The notes under the pieces are model-generated. The model saw only the letters and a program-made list of their open reading frames with translations, was not told where the DNA came from and ran no database searches. 41,592 bases of DNA from Bacteroidota bacterium (GTDB lineage Bacteria; Bacteroidota; Bacteroidia; 2-12-FULL-35-15). Every line of letters begins with the position of its first letter. Within the stretch, counting starts at the first letter, position 1. This document shows positions 33,187 to 41,592 of this stretch, piece by piece. Location: contig JAJTCJ010000041.1 of NCBI GenBank assembly GCA_021323165.1, positions 1 through 41,592 of the forward strand, written 5' to 3'. The translations under genes were made by a program, and so were the position numbers.

Positions 33187-34299
33187 ATGGAAAAACATTT
33201 ACATATTATTTCATTTGATGTTCCTTATCCTGCTAATTATGGCGGAGTAATAGATGTTTTTTATAAATTGAAAGCCTTACATGCACAAGGAATCAGAATT
33301 CATCTGCATTGTTACGAATACGGCAGAGCGGAAGCACGGAGCCTGGAAAGCATCTGTGAAAAAGTTTACTATTACAAAAGAAATATGAGTAAGCAGTTGT
33401 TGTTCAATACGCTGCCCTTTGTAGTAGTAACCAGGTCATCGGAAAAACTTATCGAGAATTTGTTACGTGATAAGCACACAATTTTATTTGAAGGCTTGCA
33501 TTCCTGTTTTCATTTGTCCGATGAAAGACTGAGTGAAAGAATCAAGATCGTCCGCACGCATAATATCGAACACGACTATTATAAAAATCTTGAAAAAGTA
33601 GAGAAGTCTTTTTTCAGAAAAACATATTTCAGGATGGAAGCAAAGAAGCTTGAACGTTTTGAAAAAGTACTAAGTAAAGCAACTTATATTGCTGCGATCT
33701 CAAAAGCGGACAAAGATCATTTGAGTGAGCGGTATCAGAATGTTCATCATATAACAGCTTTTCATCCGAATGATGGTGTGAAAATAAGTGGGGGTAGAGG
33801 TGAGTTTTGTTTATATCATGGTAATCTCGAAGTGGGTGAAAATAATGAAGCAGCATTGTTTCTTGTAAATAATGTTTTCTCTAAAATTAAAATTCCGTTC
33901 GTCATTGCCGGAAGAAAACCCTCTCAGGAATTGAAGGTTGCGGCCGAGAAACATTCTCACATTCAGATAAAGGCAAACATAAACACCTTGGAAATTGACG
34001 AGCTCATCCGAAATGCTCAGATAAATATATTGCCTACTTTTCAGGCAACCGGTATCAAGCTGAAATTACTTGCGGCATTATTCAATGGAAGGCATTGTAT
34101 GGTTAATTCACCGATGGTGATTAATACAGGGCTGGAGAAGTTGTGTATCATTCACGATGAAGCAGAAGAAATAGTTAAAGAATTACCGGAACTATTTAAG
34201 AAGCATTTTGATATGAATGAAAAACAAAGAAGGGAAAAGGTTCTCGGACAGTGTTTTTCAAATGAAGCAAATGTGAAGAAGCTGATGGAATTGTTTTGA
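33187..34299 (+). CDS. GT-B-like glycosyltransferase
   Basis: 370 residues. The N-terminal domain opens with HIISFDVPYPANYGGVIDVFYKLKAL, the glycine-rich loop typical of GT4-like enzymes, followed by RTHNIEHDYYKNL and IAAISKADKDHL. The C-terminal domain includes LYHGNLEVGENNEAALFLV, VIAGRKPSQ and INILPTFQATGIKLKLLAALF, consistent with a nucleotide-sugar site. It has no membrane segments. It is probably co-transcribed with the glycosyltransferase upstream, although a repeat lies between. It resembles Bacteroidota proteins often annotated as glycosyltransferase family 1. The substrate is unknown. Confidence 0.82.
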   Translation: MEKHLHIISFDVPYPANYGGVIDVFYKLKALHAQGIRIHLHCYEYGRAEARSLESICEKVYYYKRNMSKQLLFNTLPFVVVTRSSEKLIENLLRDKHTILFEGLHSCFHLSDERLSERIKIVRTHNIEHDYYKNLEKVEKSFFRKTYFRMEAKKLERFEKVLSKATYIAAISKADKDHLSERYQNVHHITAFHPNDGVKISGGRGEFCLYHGNLEVGENNEAALFLVNNVFSKIKIPFVIAGRKPSQELKVAAEKHSHIQIKANINTLEIDELIRNAQINILPTFQATGIKLKLLAALFNGRHCMVNSPMVINTGLEKLCIIHDEAEEIVKELPELFKKHFDMNEKQRREKVLGQCFSNEANVKKLMELF

Positions 34300-34310
34300 T
34301 TGATTCTAAA

Positions 34311-34398
34311 AACACACCCCTAACCCCTCTCAAGAGGGGAATTGATTCAAGCCAACCTTAAGATTTTATTTTAATCAAAATTATTAGTAGAACTCTAC
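34311..34398 (+). repeat. Palindrome-bearing repeat element, copy B
   Basis: The core AACACACCCCTAACCCCTC to GAGGGGAATTGATT (34311-34347) is the inverse of copy A at 29902-29939. The downstream flank (TTAAGATT at 34358, then ATTATTAGTAGAACTCTAC at 34380-34398) keeps copy A's flank order and orientation, but 14 extra bases are inserted between the two parts. Confidence 0.75.
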
Positions 34399-34444
34399 AG
34401 TTTAATGCGAGCACAATTTGTGTTGAAATAAATTTTAATGGAAC

Positions 34445-35125
34445 CTAATTCACTTTCGAATCCACAACTTTACCATCTTCACACTTGATAGTGCGTGAAG
34501 GGAATTTGCGGAACATCATAATATCATGTGTTGCTATAAGCACTGCTCTTCCGCTGCGGGAGATTTCAAGTAATAAATTCATGATTCCTTCGGAGGTTTC
34601 AGGATCAAGGTTTCCTGTAGGCTCATCGGCAAGTATAAGTTCGGGATCATTTAGTAATGCACGTGCAATTGCAACACGCTGCTGTTCTCCACCTGAGAGC
34701 TCATGCGGCATTTTAAACCCTTTTGTATTCAAATGTACTTTGTCAAGGACTTCCTGCATTCGTTTCTGCATTGCAGCTTTATCTTTCCACCCTGTTGCTT
34801 TAAGGACAAACATAAGATTGTCATTCACGCTTCGGTCGGTAAGCAGCTGAAAATCCTGGAATACAATCCCAAGTTTCCTTCTTAAAAAAGGAATTTCGCG
34901 GATCTTTATTTTTTTAAGATCAAATCCTGCAACAGTTCCTGAGCCTTCTGTCAGGTCAAGATCAGCATATAAGGTTTTAAGCAAACTGCTTTTTCCACTT
35001 CCTGTTTTTCCTAGGAGGTAAACAAATTCTCCTTTGTCAATATTTAGTGATAAGTTATTCAGCACAAGGTTGTGCTTCTGAAATATCGAAACCTTATCTA
35101 GACTAATGATCGTATCTAATGCCAT
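34445..35125 (-). CDS. ftsE: FtsE-type ABC transporter ATPase
   Basis: 226 residues, a bare ABC ATPase domain. Walker A is GKTGSGKSS (39-47), followed by the Q-loop segment VFQDFQLLTDRSVNDNL, the signature LSGGEQQRVAIARALL and Walker B with ILADEPTGNLDPETS. The sequence after Walker B (GRAVLIATHDIMMFRKFPSR) is FtsE-like. FtsE with FtsX controls cell-wall hydrolase activation at division. No ftsX is adjacent, which is common in Bacteroidota, so LolD-like or MacB-like assignment is a possible alternative. The gene is alone, divergent from the TPR gene. Confidence 0.85.
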   Translation of the reverse strand: MALDTIISLDKVSIFQKHNLVLNNLSLNIDKGEFVYLLGKTGSGKSSLLKTLYADLDLTEGSGTVAGFDLKKIKIREIPFLRRKLGIVFQDFQLLTDRSVNDNLMFVLKATGWKDKAAMQKRMQEVLDKVHLNTKGFKMPHELSGGEQQRVAIARALLNDPELILADEPTGNLDPETSEGIMNLLLEISRSGRAVLIATHDIMMFRKFPSRTIKCEDGKVVDSKVN

Positions 35126-35255
35126 AGTGGATGTTCCGTTTTAATTTGCGGAAGAAGCAATACTTTCAACAGTTGTGCGTTAATAACTTCCATATACAGG
35201 AAATTGATATGGGCCTATCCTTACTAATTTTACACATTATCTATCCGTTCGAAAA

Positions 35256-38200
35256 ATGAGTAAGCTAAAAGGCTTTGTATTTATATTTATTTCTTTTCTG
35301 TCGCTTGTAAACGCCATTGCGCAGCAAACAGTCATCTATACACATGAGGATGCAGAATACCGGACAGCGATAGAACTTTATCAAAAGGAAAAATTCGGAG
35401 CTGCTCAGAAAAGTTTCACCAACGTTATTGCTTCTCATCCTGATCCTAATTCACTTGTGCGTATTGATGCAGAATATTATAATGCCATTTGTGCAATTGA
35501 GCTTTTTAACAAGGATGGAGAGTTATATCTTAAACAGTTTGTAAAAGATCATCCTGAAAGTCCGAAAGTAAAAGCAGCATATTTTTATCTCGGAAAGCAT
35601 AATTATCGTAAAAAGAAATGGAGAGATGCGATCGAGTGGTTTCAAAAGGTAGATATATACGACCTTACAACCGAAGAGCTTTCTGAATTTTATTTTAAAC
35701 GCGGTTACAGCTATTTCAGCACTGAAAAATTCGCGGAAGCCAAAAAAGATTTTTATGAGATCAAAGATGTGGATAACAGCTACGCAGCAGCATCCAAATA
35801 TTATTATGCCCACATTGCTTATACAGAGAAGAACTATGAAACAGCGCTCACAGATTTTGTGAAACTTCAGCAAAATGAGACATTTGGTCCGGTTGTTCCT
35901 TATTACATTGCTCAATTGTATTATTTACAAGGGAAATACGAGCAGGTGATCTCTTATGCTCCATCTTTGCTTGATTCTGCCGGGACAAAACGCGCTCCGG
36001 AAATAGCACGTTTGATAGGAGATTCGTATTACCGTCTAGGGAAATACAGTGAAGCGATCCCATACTTAAAGAAATATGAAAAAGCAGTAGGAAAACTTCC
36101 CCGTGCTGATCAGTATGAGCTGGGATATGCTTTTTATAAGATCAAAGATTATGAAGAAGCAGTAAATTATTTTACGGGTGTTACAAACATGAGTGATTCA
36201 CTTGTGCAGAATGCTTATTATCACCTGGGAGATTGTTACCTGAAATTAAACAATAAACAGAATGCCCGTACTGCTTTCGCTGAAGCTTCCAAGCTTGATT
36301 TTGATAAGAAGATCCAGGAAGATGCTCTTTACAGTTATGCTAAGCTTTGTTACGAACTTGCTTATAATCCTTACAATGAAGCGATAAGGGCTTTTCAGCA
36401 ATACATTAAGAATTATCCGAACTCATCAAGAATAGATGAAGCCTATACTTTCCTTGTTAATGTATTTACAACAACAAAAAACTATAAAGGAGCTATTGAG
36501 GCCATTGAAGCTATCAAAGTGCCGACTCCTGAATTAAAACAGGCCCATCAGCGCGTTGCTTACTATCGAGGTGTGGATCTTTTTAATAACGGAGAATATA
36601 ATGAGGCAATTAAGATGTTCGATAAAGCAACAACTTATAAATTCGATAAGGTAATAAATGCCCAGGCAGTTTACTGGAAAGGGGAATCGAATTACAGATT
36701 GAAGAATTATACAAAAGCAGTTGATTCATATCTGGCTTACATTGCAGAGCCGGGTTCTATCGGTACGAGTGAGCTGAGTGATGCTAATTATAATATTGCT
36801 TATTCATATTACAAGCTTAAAGAATACGAAGGAAGTAATCTTTGGTTCAGGAAATTTGTAACATTCAAGCCTAAAGCAGAAGAGAAAAAGATCAATGATG
36901 CATTGAACAGGATAGGTGACGGGTATTTCATGCAGAACGATTACGTGAATGCTGCGGATTATTACGACCAGTCTTATAAAATGAAGCTGATCAATGCTGA
37001 TTACGCACTTTTTCAGAAGTCAATGGCGAATGGAGTTCTGAAAAAATATACCGAGAAGATAACAGATCTTCAGACCTTTATTAGCAGTTATTCAAAATCT
37101 CCTTTTATTCAGCGGGCTAAGTACGAACTGGCTTTAACGTATGAAAAGAACGGGCAGGCAGATATAGCACTTGCATCCTATAAAAAATTCATGGATGAAT
37201 ATCCTTCCAGTATTTACATGAATGATGTTTTAGGTAAAGTCGGGTTGATCTATTTTTTGAAGAATGATGATGATAATGCACTTGTTTATTTCGAAAAGCT
37301 GATAAAGCGTGACCGCAAATCAGAGCAGGCCACTGCCGCTATCGAGAATGTGAAGAAGATCTATACGGCTAAAGGAAATGTTCAGGGCTTAGAGACTTAT
37401 CTTGCTTCTATAGGAGCGGTAATACCTCAGATGGAACTGGATTCTTTAAGTTTTATTGCCGGAAGAAATCATTATGAAGACCGTGATTATAAAACAGCTG
37501 TCTCCGACTTCGATAATTATATAAAAAAATTCCCTGAAGGTTTTTATCGTCTTCCAGCTACGGCTATGAAGGCAGATGCTGATGACCGGCTTGGGAATAC
37601 GGATGCTGCGCTTGTCGGATATTCATATGTGATCTCTAAGGCCAAAAATGAATTTACAGAACTGGCGCTTGCACGCGGAGCTGATATCTCATTTAAAAAA
37701 CAAAATTATATCCAGGCTCAGGATTGGTATAAACAATTGGAGCAGATCGCTGAGGATCCAAAAAATCTTTCTTCAGCTAAGATAGGGTTGATGCGAACAA
37801 ATTATGAATTGAAAAATTATCCGGATGCAATAGTTTATGCTGAGAAGGTATTAGCACTTGAAAATCCCGGTAAAGAATTAAAGAATGAAGCGCATTATAA
37901 TATTGCACAATCTCAGCTGGCACAGCAGAAATATGATGAAGCATTTGCAGAGTTTAAAGCTCTTTCCAATACTGCAAAAAATGAAATGGGAGCAGAGGCC
38001 GGATATAATGTTGCCTATATCTATTATTTAAAGAATGATTATAAAAAATCACAAAAAGCAATTTATGATTTCATCGGTGAAAATGATTATGATTACTGGG
38101 TGTCAAAATGTTTCATATTGCTTGCAGATAATTTTGTAGCTCTGAAAGATAATTTCCAGGCAAAGACAACTTTGAAGACTGTAATAGATGATTCAAAAAC

Positions 38201-38381
38201 TCCTGAACTTATAAAGATTGCACAGGATAAGCTGAATAAGATCATTGCGGACGAAGAAGCTGCCAAGCAAACTAAACAAATGACTGAGCCTCTCCAGATC
38301 GAATTTAACGGCAATGAAAATGAAAAGGATAAGTTGTTTAATGAATCAAATCCAAAGGAAGGAGAAAATAAAAATGAATAA
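35256..38381 (+). CDS. 1041-residue exported TPR-repeat protein
   Basis: A signal peptide (about residues 1-23, ending NAIAQ) precedes a continuous array of tetratricopeptide repeats running almost to the end. Repeat cores such as AKAYFYLGKHNYRKKKW-like and YYLGDCYLKLNNKQNAR-type sequences recur every 35 residues or so (for example YPDAIVYAEKVLALENPGKEL near 880). The last 40 residues are a charged, poorly structured tail. The protein is therefore periplasmic or outer-membrane-associated and should form a large superhelix. The stop overlaps the start of the barrel gene by eight bases, so the two are translationally coupled. I know such TPR proteins as YbgF/CpoB-like or secretion-associated, but this one is not assignable. 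Confidence 0.9.
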   Translation: MSKLKGFVFIFISFLSLVNAIAQQTVIYTHEDAEYRTAIELYQKEKFGAAQKSFTNVIASHPDPNSLVRIDAEYYNAICAIELFNKDGELYLKQFVKDHPESPKVKAAYFYLGKHNYRKKKWRDAIEWFQKVDIYDLTTEELSEFYFKRGYSYFSTEKFAEAKKDFYEIKDVDNSYAAASKYYYAHIAYTEKNYETALTDFVKLQQNETFGPVVPYYIAQLYYLQGKYEQVISYAPSLLDSAGTKRAPEIARLIGDSYYRLGKYSEAIPYLKKYEKAVGKLPRADQYELGYAFYKIKDYEEAVNYFTGVTNMSDSLVQNAYYHLGDCYLKLNNKQNARTAFAEASKLDFDKKIQEDALYSYAKLCYELAYNPYNEAIRAFQQYIKNYPNSSRIDEAYTFLVNVFTTTKNYKGAIEAIEAIKVPTPELKQAHQRVAYYRGVDLFNNGEYNEAIKMFDKATTYKFDKVINAQAVYWKGESNYRLKNYTKAVDSYLAYIAEPGSIGTSELSDANYNIAYSYYKLKEYEGSNLWFRKFVTFKPKAEEKKINDALNRIGDGYFMQNDYVNAADYYDQSYKMKLINADYALFQKSMANGVLKKYTEKITDLQTFISSYSKSPFIQRAKYELALTYEKNGQADIALASYKKFMDEYPSSIYMNDVLGKVGLIYFLKNDDDNALVYFEKLIKRDRKSEQATAAIENVKKIYTAKGNVQGLETYLASIGAVIPQMELDSLSFIAGRNHYEDRDYKTAVSDFDNYIKKFPEGFYRLPATAMKADADDRLGNTDAALVGYSYVISKAKNEFTELALARGADISFKKQNYIQAQDWYKQLEQIAEDPKNLSSAKIGLMRTNYELKNYPDAIVYAEKVLALENPGKELKNEAHYNIAQSQLAQQKYDEAFAEFKALSNTAKNEMGAEAGYNVAYIYYLKNDYKKSQKAIYDFIGENDYDYWVSKCFILLADNFVALKDNFQAKTTLKTVIDDSKTPELIKIAQDKLNKIIADEEAAKQTKQMTEPLQIEFNGNENEKDKLFNESNPKEGENKNE

Positions 38382-40101
38382 GAAGATCTCTTTCAAAACC
38401 ATAAGTTGTTTTTTTGCTTGCTTTCTTTTATTACAAACTTCTGTTTCTTTTGCTCAGGGAAAAGATACTCTTAACTCCATGATCATAATTGGAACAGGGT
38501 CATTCAAGCCTACAATAACCGATGCAAATAAGATCAGTGACAATCCCGAAGTAAGTGATTCCACTAAAAAAATCCCTGTTGGTCCATATACAATTGATTC
38601 AAAAAGGATCAATACACCTTTTTCTGTTGAACCCATAGTTCCTGCACAAATTTCAGGGGAACCCTTAACAAAATTATATAACGGTCTTGTAAAGATCGGA
38701 ATGGGGAATTATACAACGCCTTATGGTGAAGTCTGGTATAATCATTTACGTTCAAAAGAGATTGCTTATGGCATTCATTTAAAGCATTTGTCATCATCTC
38801 CCACATATAAGAACTTTGAGAATACCGGTGCATTCTCAAAGCCTTCATTTAAGAATTACGGTTATGCAGGTTACAGTGATAACCAGATCGGACTATACGG
38901 AAAGAAATTTTTAAAAGAACATACTTTGTCGGGTACGTTCGATTATCAAAGAAATGTGTTTCATTATTATGGTTATGATGCAACAATAAATAAACTCGCG
39001 AAGGATGAAACAGTGCAGCGTTTTAATTTGTTTTCTGCAAGCACTGAGTTGAGAAGTCATTACGCGAAGCCTGAACGTTTTAATCATGATATTCGCCTTT
39101 CCTATTATAACCTGATGGATCTTTACAAATCTTCAGAGAATAATATTAAAGCGGATGGATTCCTGCAGACTGCCGTAAGTGGTGAAACATTGAAAATAAA
39201 CGCATTGGTTGATTATTATAATTATAAAACAAAATCTGACACAACAGATAATACTATCATTGCACTGAATCCGAATTTTATAGCAGCTGGTGAGAAGTAT
39301 CATGCAAGTCTGGGCGTAACTGCAGCCATGGATATACTTGGCAAATCAAAGTTTTATTTTTATCCTAATGTCGAACTCAGCTATAATATCTTCGAGGATA
39401 TAATTATTCCTTATGCAGGTGTTACAGGTGGATTAAAGAAGAATAGTTTTAAAGCTATTACAGATGAAAACCCTTTTGTCAGATCTGAGCTTACCACAGC
39501 CAATACAAATACCAAATTCGATTTCTATGGAGGTTTAAAAGGGACATTGTCATCCAAGATAGCATACACAACGCGTGTGTCTTATGCCAGTGTAAATAAT
39601 ATGATGATGTATGTGAATGATTTCAGCGATGTGCTTCAGAATAAGTTTGATGTGATCTTCGATGATGCAGAGGTTTTAAATGTAAGGGGTGAAGTGAGTT
39701 ATCAGAATCGTGAGAAGCTTCGTATAAATTTACGCGGTGATTATTACAACTATAAAATGAAGACTGAGCTGAGAGCATGGTTCAAGCCTCAGGTGGAGAT
39801 CACACTTTCTGCCAACTATAATTTAAAAGATAAGATCGTTGTGAGGGCCGATTTCTTTTATATCGATAATCAGTTCGCGAAGACTTTTGAAAAAGATCCA
39901 TTAGTTATCGGAGGCAACAAGGTGGTCGCAAAAGAATTAAAAGGGGTATTTGACGCGAATTTAGGGATTGAGTACCGATACACTAAAAAGCTGGGTTTCT
40001 TCCTTAATTTTAATAATATCGCTTCTCAAAGCTATAATAAGTGGTACCGTTATCCGACACAACGTTTTGGATTTATGGCCGGATTGTCTTATTCCTTTTA
40101 A
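38374..40101 (+). CDS. Outer-membrane beta-barrel protein without a TonB plug
   Basis: 575 residues. I chose the ATG at 38374 (MNKKISFKTISCFFACF), which has a strong AAGGAGA ribosome binding site; an earlier ATG in the same frame lies within the TPR gene. A signal peptide (to about residue 27, ending SFAQ) and a 75-residue linker rich in Pro, Ser, Thr and Asp precede a barrel of alternating short strands with YxY-type aromatic pairs. It ends in Phe (AGLSYSF), the BAM signal. No plug domain or TonB box is visible, although the barrel resembles the C-terminal part of TonB-dependent receptors. It overlaps the TPR gene and the VOC gene (by 4 bases, convergent). Confidence 0.85.
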   Translation: MNKKISFKTISCFFACFLLLQTSVSFAQGKDTLNSMIIIGTGSFKPTITDANKISDNPEVSDSTKKIPVGPYTIDSKRINTPFSVEPIVPAQISGEPLTKLYNGLVKIGMGNYTTPYGEVWYNHLRSKEIAYGIHLKHLSSSPTYKNFENTGAFSKPSFKNYGYAGYSDNQIGLYGKKFLKEHTLSGTFDYQRNVFHYYGYDATINKLAKDETVQRFNLFSASTELRSHYAKPERFNHDIRLSYYNLMDLYKSSENNIKADGFLQTAVSGETLKINALVDYYNYKTKSDTTDNTIIALNPNFIAAGEKYHASLGVTAAMDILGKSKFYFYPNVELSYNIFEDIIIPYAGVTGGLKKNSFKAITDENPFVRSELTTANTNTKFDFYGGLKGTLSSKIAYTTRVSYASVNNMMMYVNDFSDVLQNKFDVIFDDAEVLNVRGEVSYQNREKLRINLRGDYYNYKMKTELRAWFKPQVEITLSANYNLKDKIVVRADFFYIDNQFAKTFEKDPLVIGGNKVVAKELKGVFDANLGIEYRYTKKLGFFLNFNNIASQSYNKWYRYPTQRFGFMAGLSYSF

Positions 40102-40487
40102 TGCCTTATCGTTTCCGCGAAAGCGATCACATGTCCATCAGGATCTGCAAAATAGCATACCAGATCACCCCATTCACGTGGCGTAACAGGATCTATTAAT
40201 TTTGCACCCGCTGCGAGCGCATTATTGCTGTATTTTTCTATATCAGTGATCTTCAGATAAAGCTCGCATCTCGGTATTCCATTTCCTGTAGCAGGATCCG
40301 GGGTTTTGTTCTGAAGGATCTTCACTATACCGCTCTCAGGCATAAGTCCGAGTTTAACATTCTCAGCAAGCATGAATTCAGTCATTCCGGGGACGTTTAA
40401 TACAGGTTCCGATTCAAATAATGCGGTATAGAAATCTTTACTTTTTGCCTGGTCTTTTACGTATAATATAAACTCGATTTCTTTCAT
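40098..40487 (-). CDS. VOC-family (glyoxalase/bleomycin-resistance fold) protein
   Basis: 129 residues, the size of a single VOC domain. It begins with EIEFILYVKDQAKSKDFYTALF, typical of the fold, and ends with the metal-site strand DPDGHVIAFAE (Glu as ligand in the last strand). The family includes glyoxalase I, dioxygenases and antibiotic-resistance proteins, so the substrate cannot be read. The stop overlaps the convergent barrel gene's stop by four bases, with no terminator visible between them. The gene is isolated on the minus strand. Confidence 0.86.
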   Translation of the reverse strand: MKEIEFILYVKDQAKSKDFYTALFESEPVLNVPGMTEFMLAENVKLGLMPESGIVKILQNKTPDPATGNGIPRCELYLKITDIEKYSNNALAAGAKLIDPVTPREWGDLVCYFADPDGHVIAFAETIRH

Positions 40488-40621
40488 TTCTGAGGATGTT
40501 ATTTGATGCTAATATAATTATAAAAACAACCAAATTTTCCTGTAAATTTTTATGAACGAAATGTTGATAAATGACCTCTATTATTTCCTGTGGAAAAGCC
40601 AATATTTCAGCATGAAAGAGG

Positions 40622-40629
40622 TATATTTG
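40622..40629 (+). promoter_or_regulatory. Putative gyrB promoter box TATATTTG
   Basis: TATATTTG matches TAnnTTTG and lies 37 bases before the gyrB ATG, predicting a leader of about 30 bases. The -33 element is not evident. Confidence 0.6.
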
Positions 40630-40666
40630 TTAGCCTTAAGAACAGGCACCAATCAATTAAGATATT

Positions 40667-41592
40667 ATGGAAGAAACAGTGAACGAAAAAAACGCTCAGT
40701 CGACTCAGTATTCGGCTGACAGTATTCAGGTATTAGAGGGTTTAGAAGCGGTTCGTAAACGTCCCGCGATGTATATCGGAGACATCGGTCTAAAGGGTTT
40801 ACACCATTTGGTTTATGAGGTAGTGGATAACTCCATTGATGAGGCTTTGGCCGGTCACTGTAAGAATATCTTCGTTACGATCAACGAGAATAACTCAATT
40901 ACTGTGAAGGATGATGGACGTGGGATTCCAACGGATATGCATCCTAAAGAAAAGAAATCGGCATTAGAGGTTGTTATGACAGTTCTGCATGCAGGTGGTA
41001 AATTCGATAAGGATTCATATAAAGTGTCAGGTGGTTTGCATGGTGTCGGTGTTAGCTGTGTGAATGCACTTTCTACTCACCTTACTGTGAATGTTCACCG
41101 TAACGGAAGAGAACACATTCAGGAATATAATATAGGTAAGCCTTTATATCCGGTTAAAGAAGTTGGTCCGACCGACTACAGAGGTACTATCGTTACTTTT
41201 CAGCCAGACACGTCAATCTTTACACATTCTGTATATCATTATGATATCATTTCTGCACGTTTGCGTGAACTTGCTTACCTGAACAAAGGAATTCATATAA
41301 CTCTTACCGATAAACGTGAAAAAGATGCTGAAGGTAATCATCCTTCGGAGGATTATTATTCTCAGGGCGGACTTCGCGAATTTGTTGAATATCTTGATGC
41401 AACACGTGAGCGTCTTATCGAAGATGTAATTTATATGGAAGGCGAAAAGAACGGGATCCCTGTTGAAGTAGCAATGATGTATAACACGTCTTATTCTGAA
41501 AATCTTCATACTTACGTTAATAATATTAATACTCACGAAGGCGGAACTCACCTTGCCGGTTTCAGAAGAGGTTTAACACGTACGTTAAAAGC
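40667..41592 (+). CDS. gyrB: DNA gyrase subunit B, 5' part (continues past the window)
   Basis: The frame stays open to the window's end, giving 308 codons of the expected 640 or so. The GHKL ATPase domain is clear: RKRPAMYIGD at the start, the N-box EVVDNSIDEA, DDGRGIP, then SGGLHGVGVSCVNALS. After that comes the transducer region with YLNKGIHITL and EGGTHLAGFRRGLTR. Gyrase introduces negative supercoils and is a target of aminocoumarins. The start is the ATG whose product begins MEETVNEKN, placed 37 bases after a TATATTTG box. It could in principle be ParE, but the sequence reads as GyrB. Confidence 0.96.
   Translation, partial: MEETVNEKNAQSTQYSADSIQVLEGLEAVRKRPAMYIGDIGLKGLHHLVYEVVDNSIDEALAGHCKNIFVTINENNSITVKDDGRGIPTDMHPKEKKSALEVVMTVLHAGGKFDKDSYKVSGGLHGVGVSCVNALSTHLTVNVHRNGREHIQEYNIGKPLYPVKEVGPTDYRGTIVTFQPDTSIFTHSVYHYDIISARLRELAYLNKGIHITLTDKREKDAEGNHPSEDYYSQGGLREFVEYLDATRERLIEDVIYMEGEKNGIPVEVAMMYNTSYSENLHTYVNNINTHEGGTHLAGFRRGLTRTLK

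Overview
The window looks like chromosomal DNA of a Bacteroidota bacterium. The evidence is: type 9 secretion (T9SS) C-terminal sorting domains on two secreted proteins; a TonB-dependent receptor with a carboxypeptidase-regulatory-like N-terminal domain; the short AMP nucleosidase and a DUF5606-type protein; an archaeal/eukaryotic-type prolyl-tRNA synthetase; several copies of the Bacteroidota promoter box TAnnTTTG; and mostly weak Shine-Dalgarno sequences. I cannot place it below phylum. There is no rRNA, no CRISPR array, no transposase and no sign of phage. No gap between genes exceeds 300 bases. The longest (23732-24022 and 29822-30119, about 290-300 bases each) hold short dispersed repeats and no recognisable gene.

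Layout. 1-2760 (+): proS, an unknown conserved-looking gene, tRNA-Glu with its own consensus promoter, then rpsT and a strong terminator. 2805-10660 (+): a tightly packed run of nine genes ending in one hairpin. It holds a RadC-family protein, five genes that look like surface-glycan or sugar modification (UDP-GlcNAc 2-epimerase, two deacetylase-fold proteins, an AAC(3)-fold acetyltransferase, a FemAB/GNAT-like protein), then upp, a small membrane protein and a YjjG-type pyrimidine nucleotidase. 10673-15812 (-): a small secreted Cys/Lys-rich protein, psd, yidC, a small exported membrane protein and pyrG. 16054-20131 (-): a secreted RCC1-propeller/PKD protein and a TonB-dependent receptor. 20400-23731 (-): an EVE-domain protein, a caspase/CHAT-like protein of unknown role, holA and AMP nucleosidase. 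24023-30638 (+): a stand-alone PD-(D/E)XK (HsdR-N-like) protein, a large secreted subtilase, a DUF5606-type protein, an M3 oligopeptidase and a DinB-family protein. 30781-34299: murB (-) and two GT-B glycosyltransferases (+). 34445-41592: an FtsE-type ATPase (-), a 1041-residue TPR protein overlapping the gene for an outer-membrane barrel (+), a VOC protein (-) and the 5' end of gyrB (+), which runs off the window.

How the parts fit. Most of the window is housekeeping: translation, nucleotide metabolism, membrane and envelope assembly, replication. The accessory material concerns the cell surface and secretion. I see no obvious complete new system. The best leads are the caspase/CHAT-like protein (20977-21636), the orphan nuclease-like domain (24023-24466), the glycan-modification run (3529-8819), the overlapping TPR/barrel pair (35256-40101), the secreted Cys-rich peptide (10673-10924), and several families of short intergenic repeats, one of which occurs with its palindromic core inverted relative to a conserved flank.
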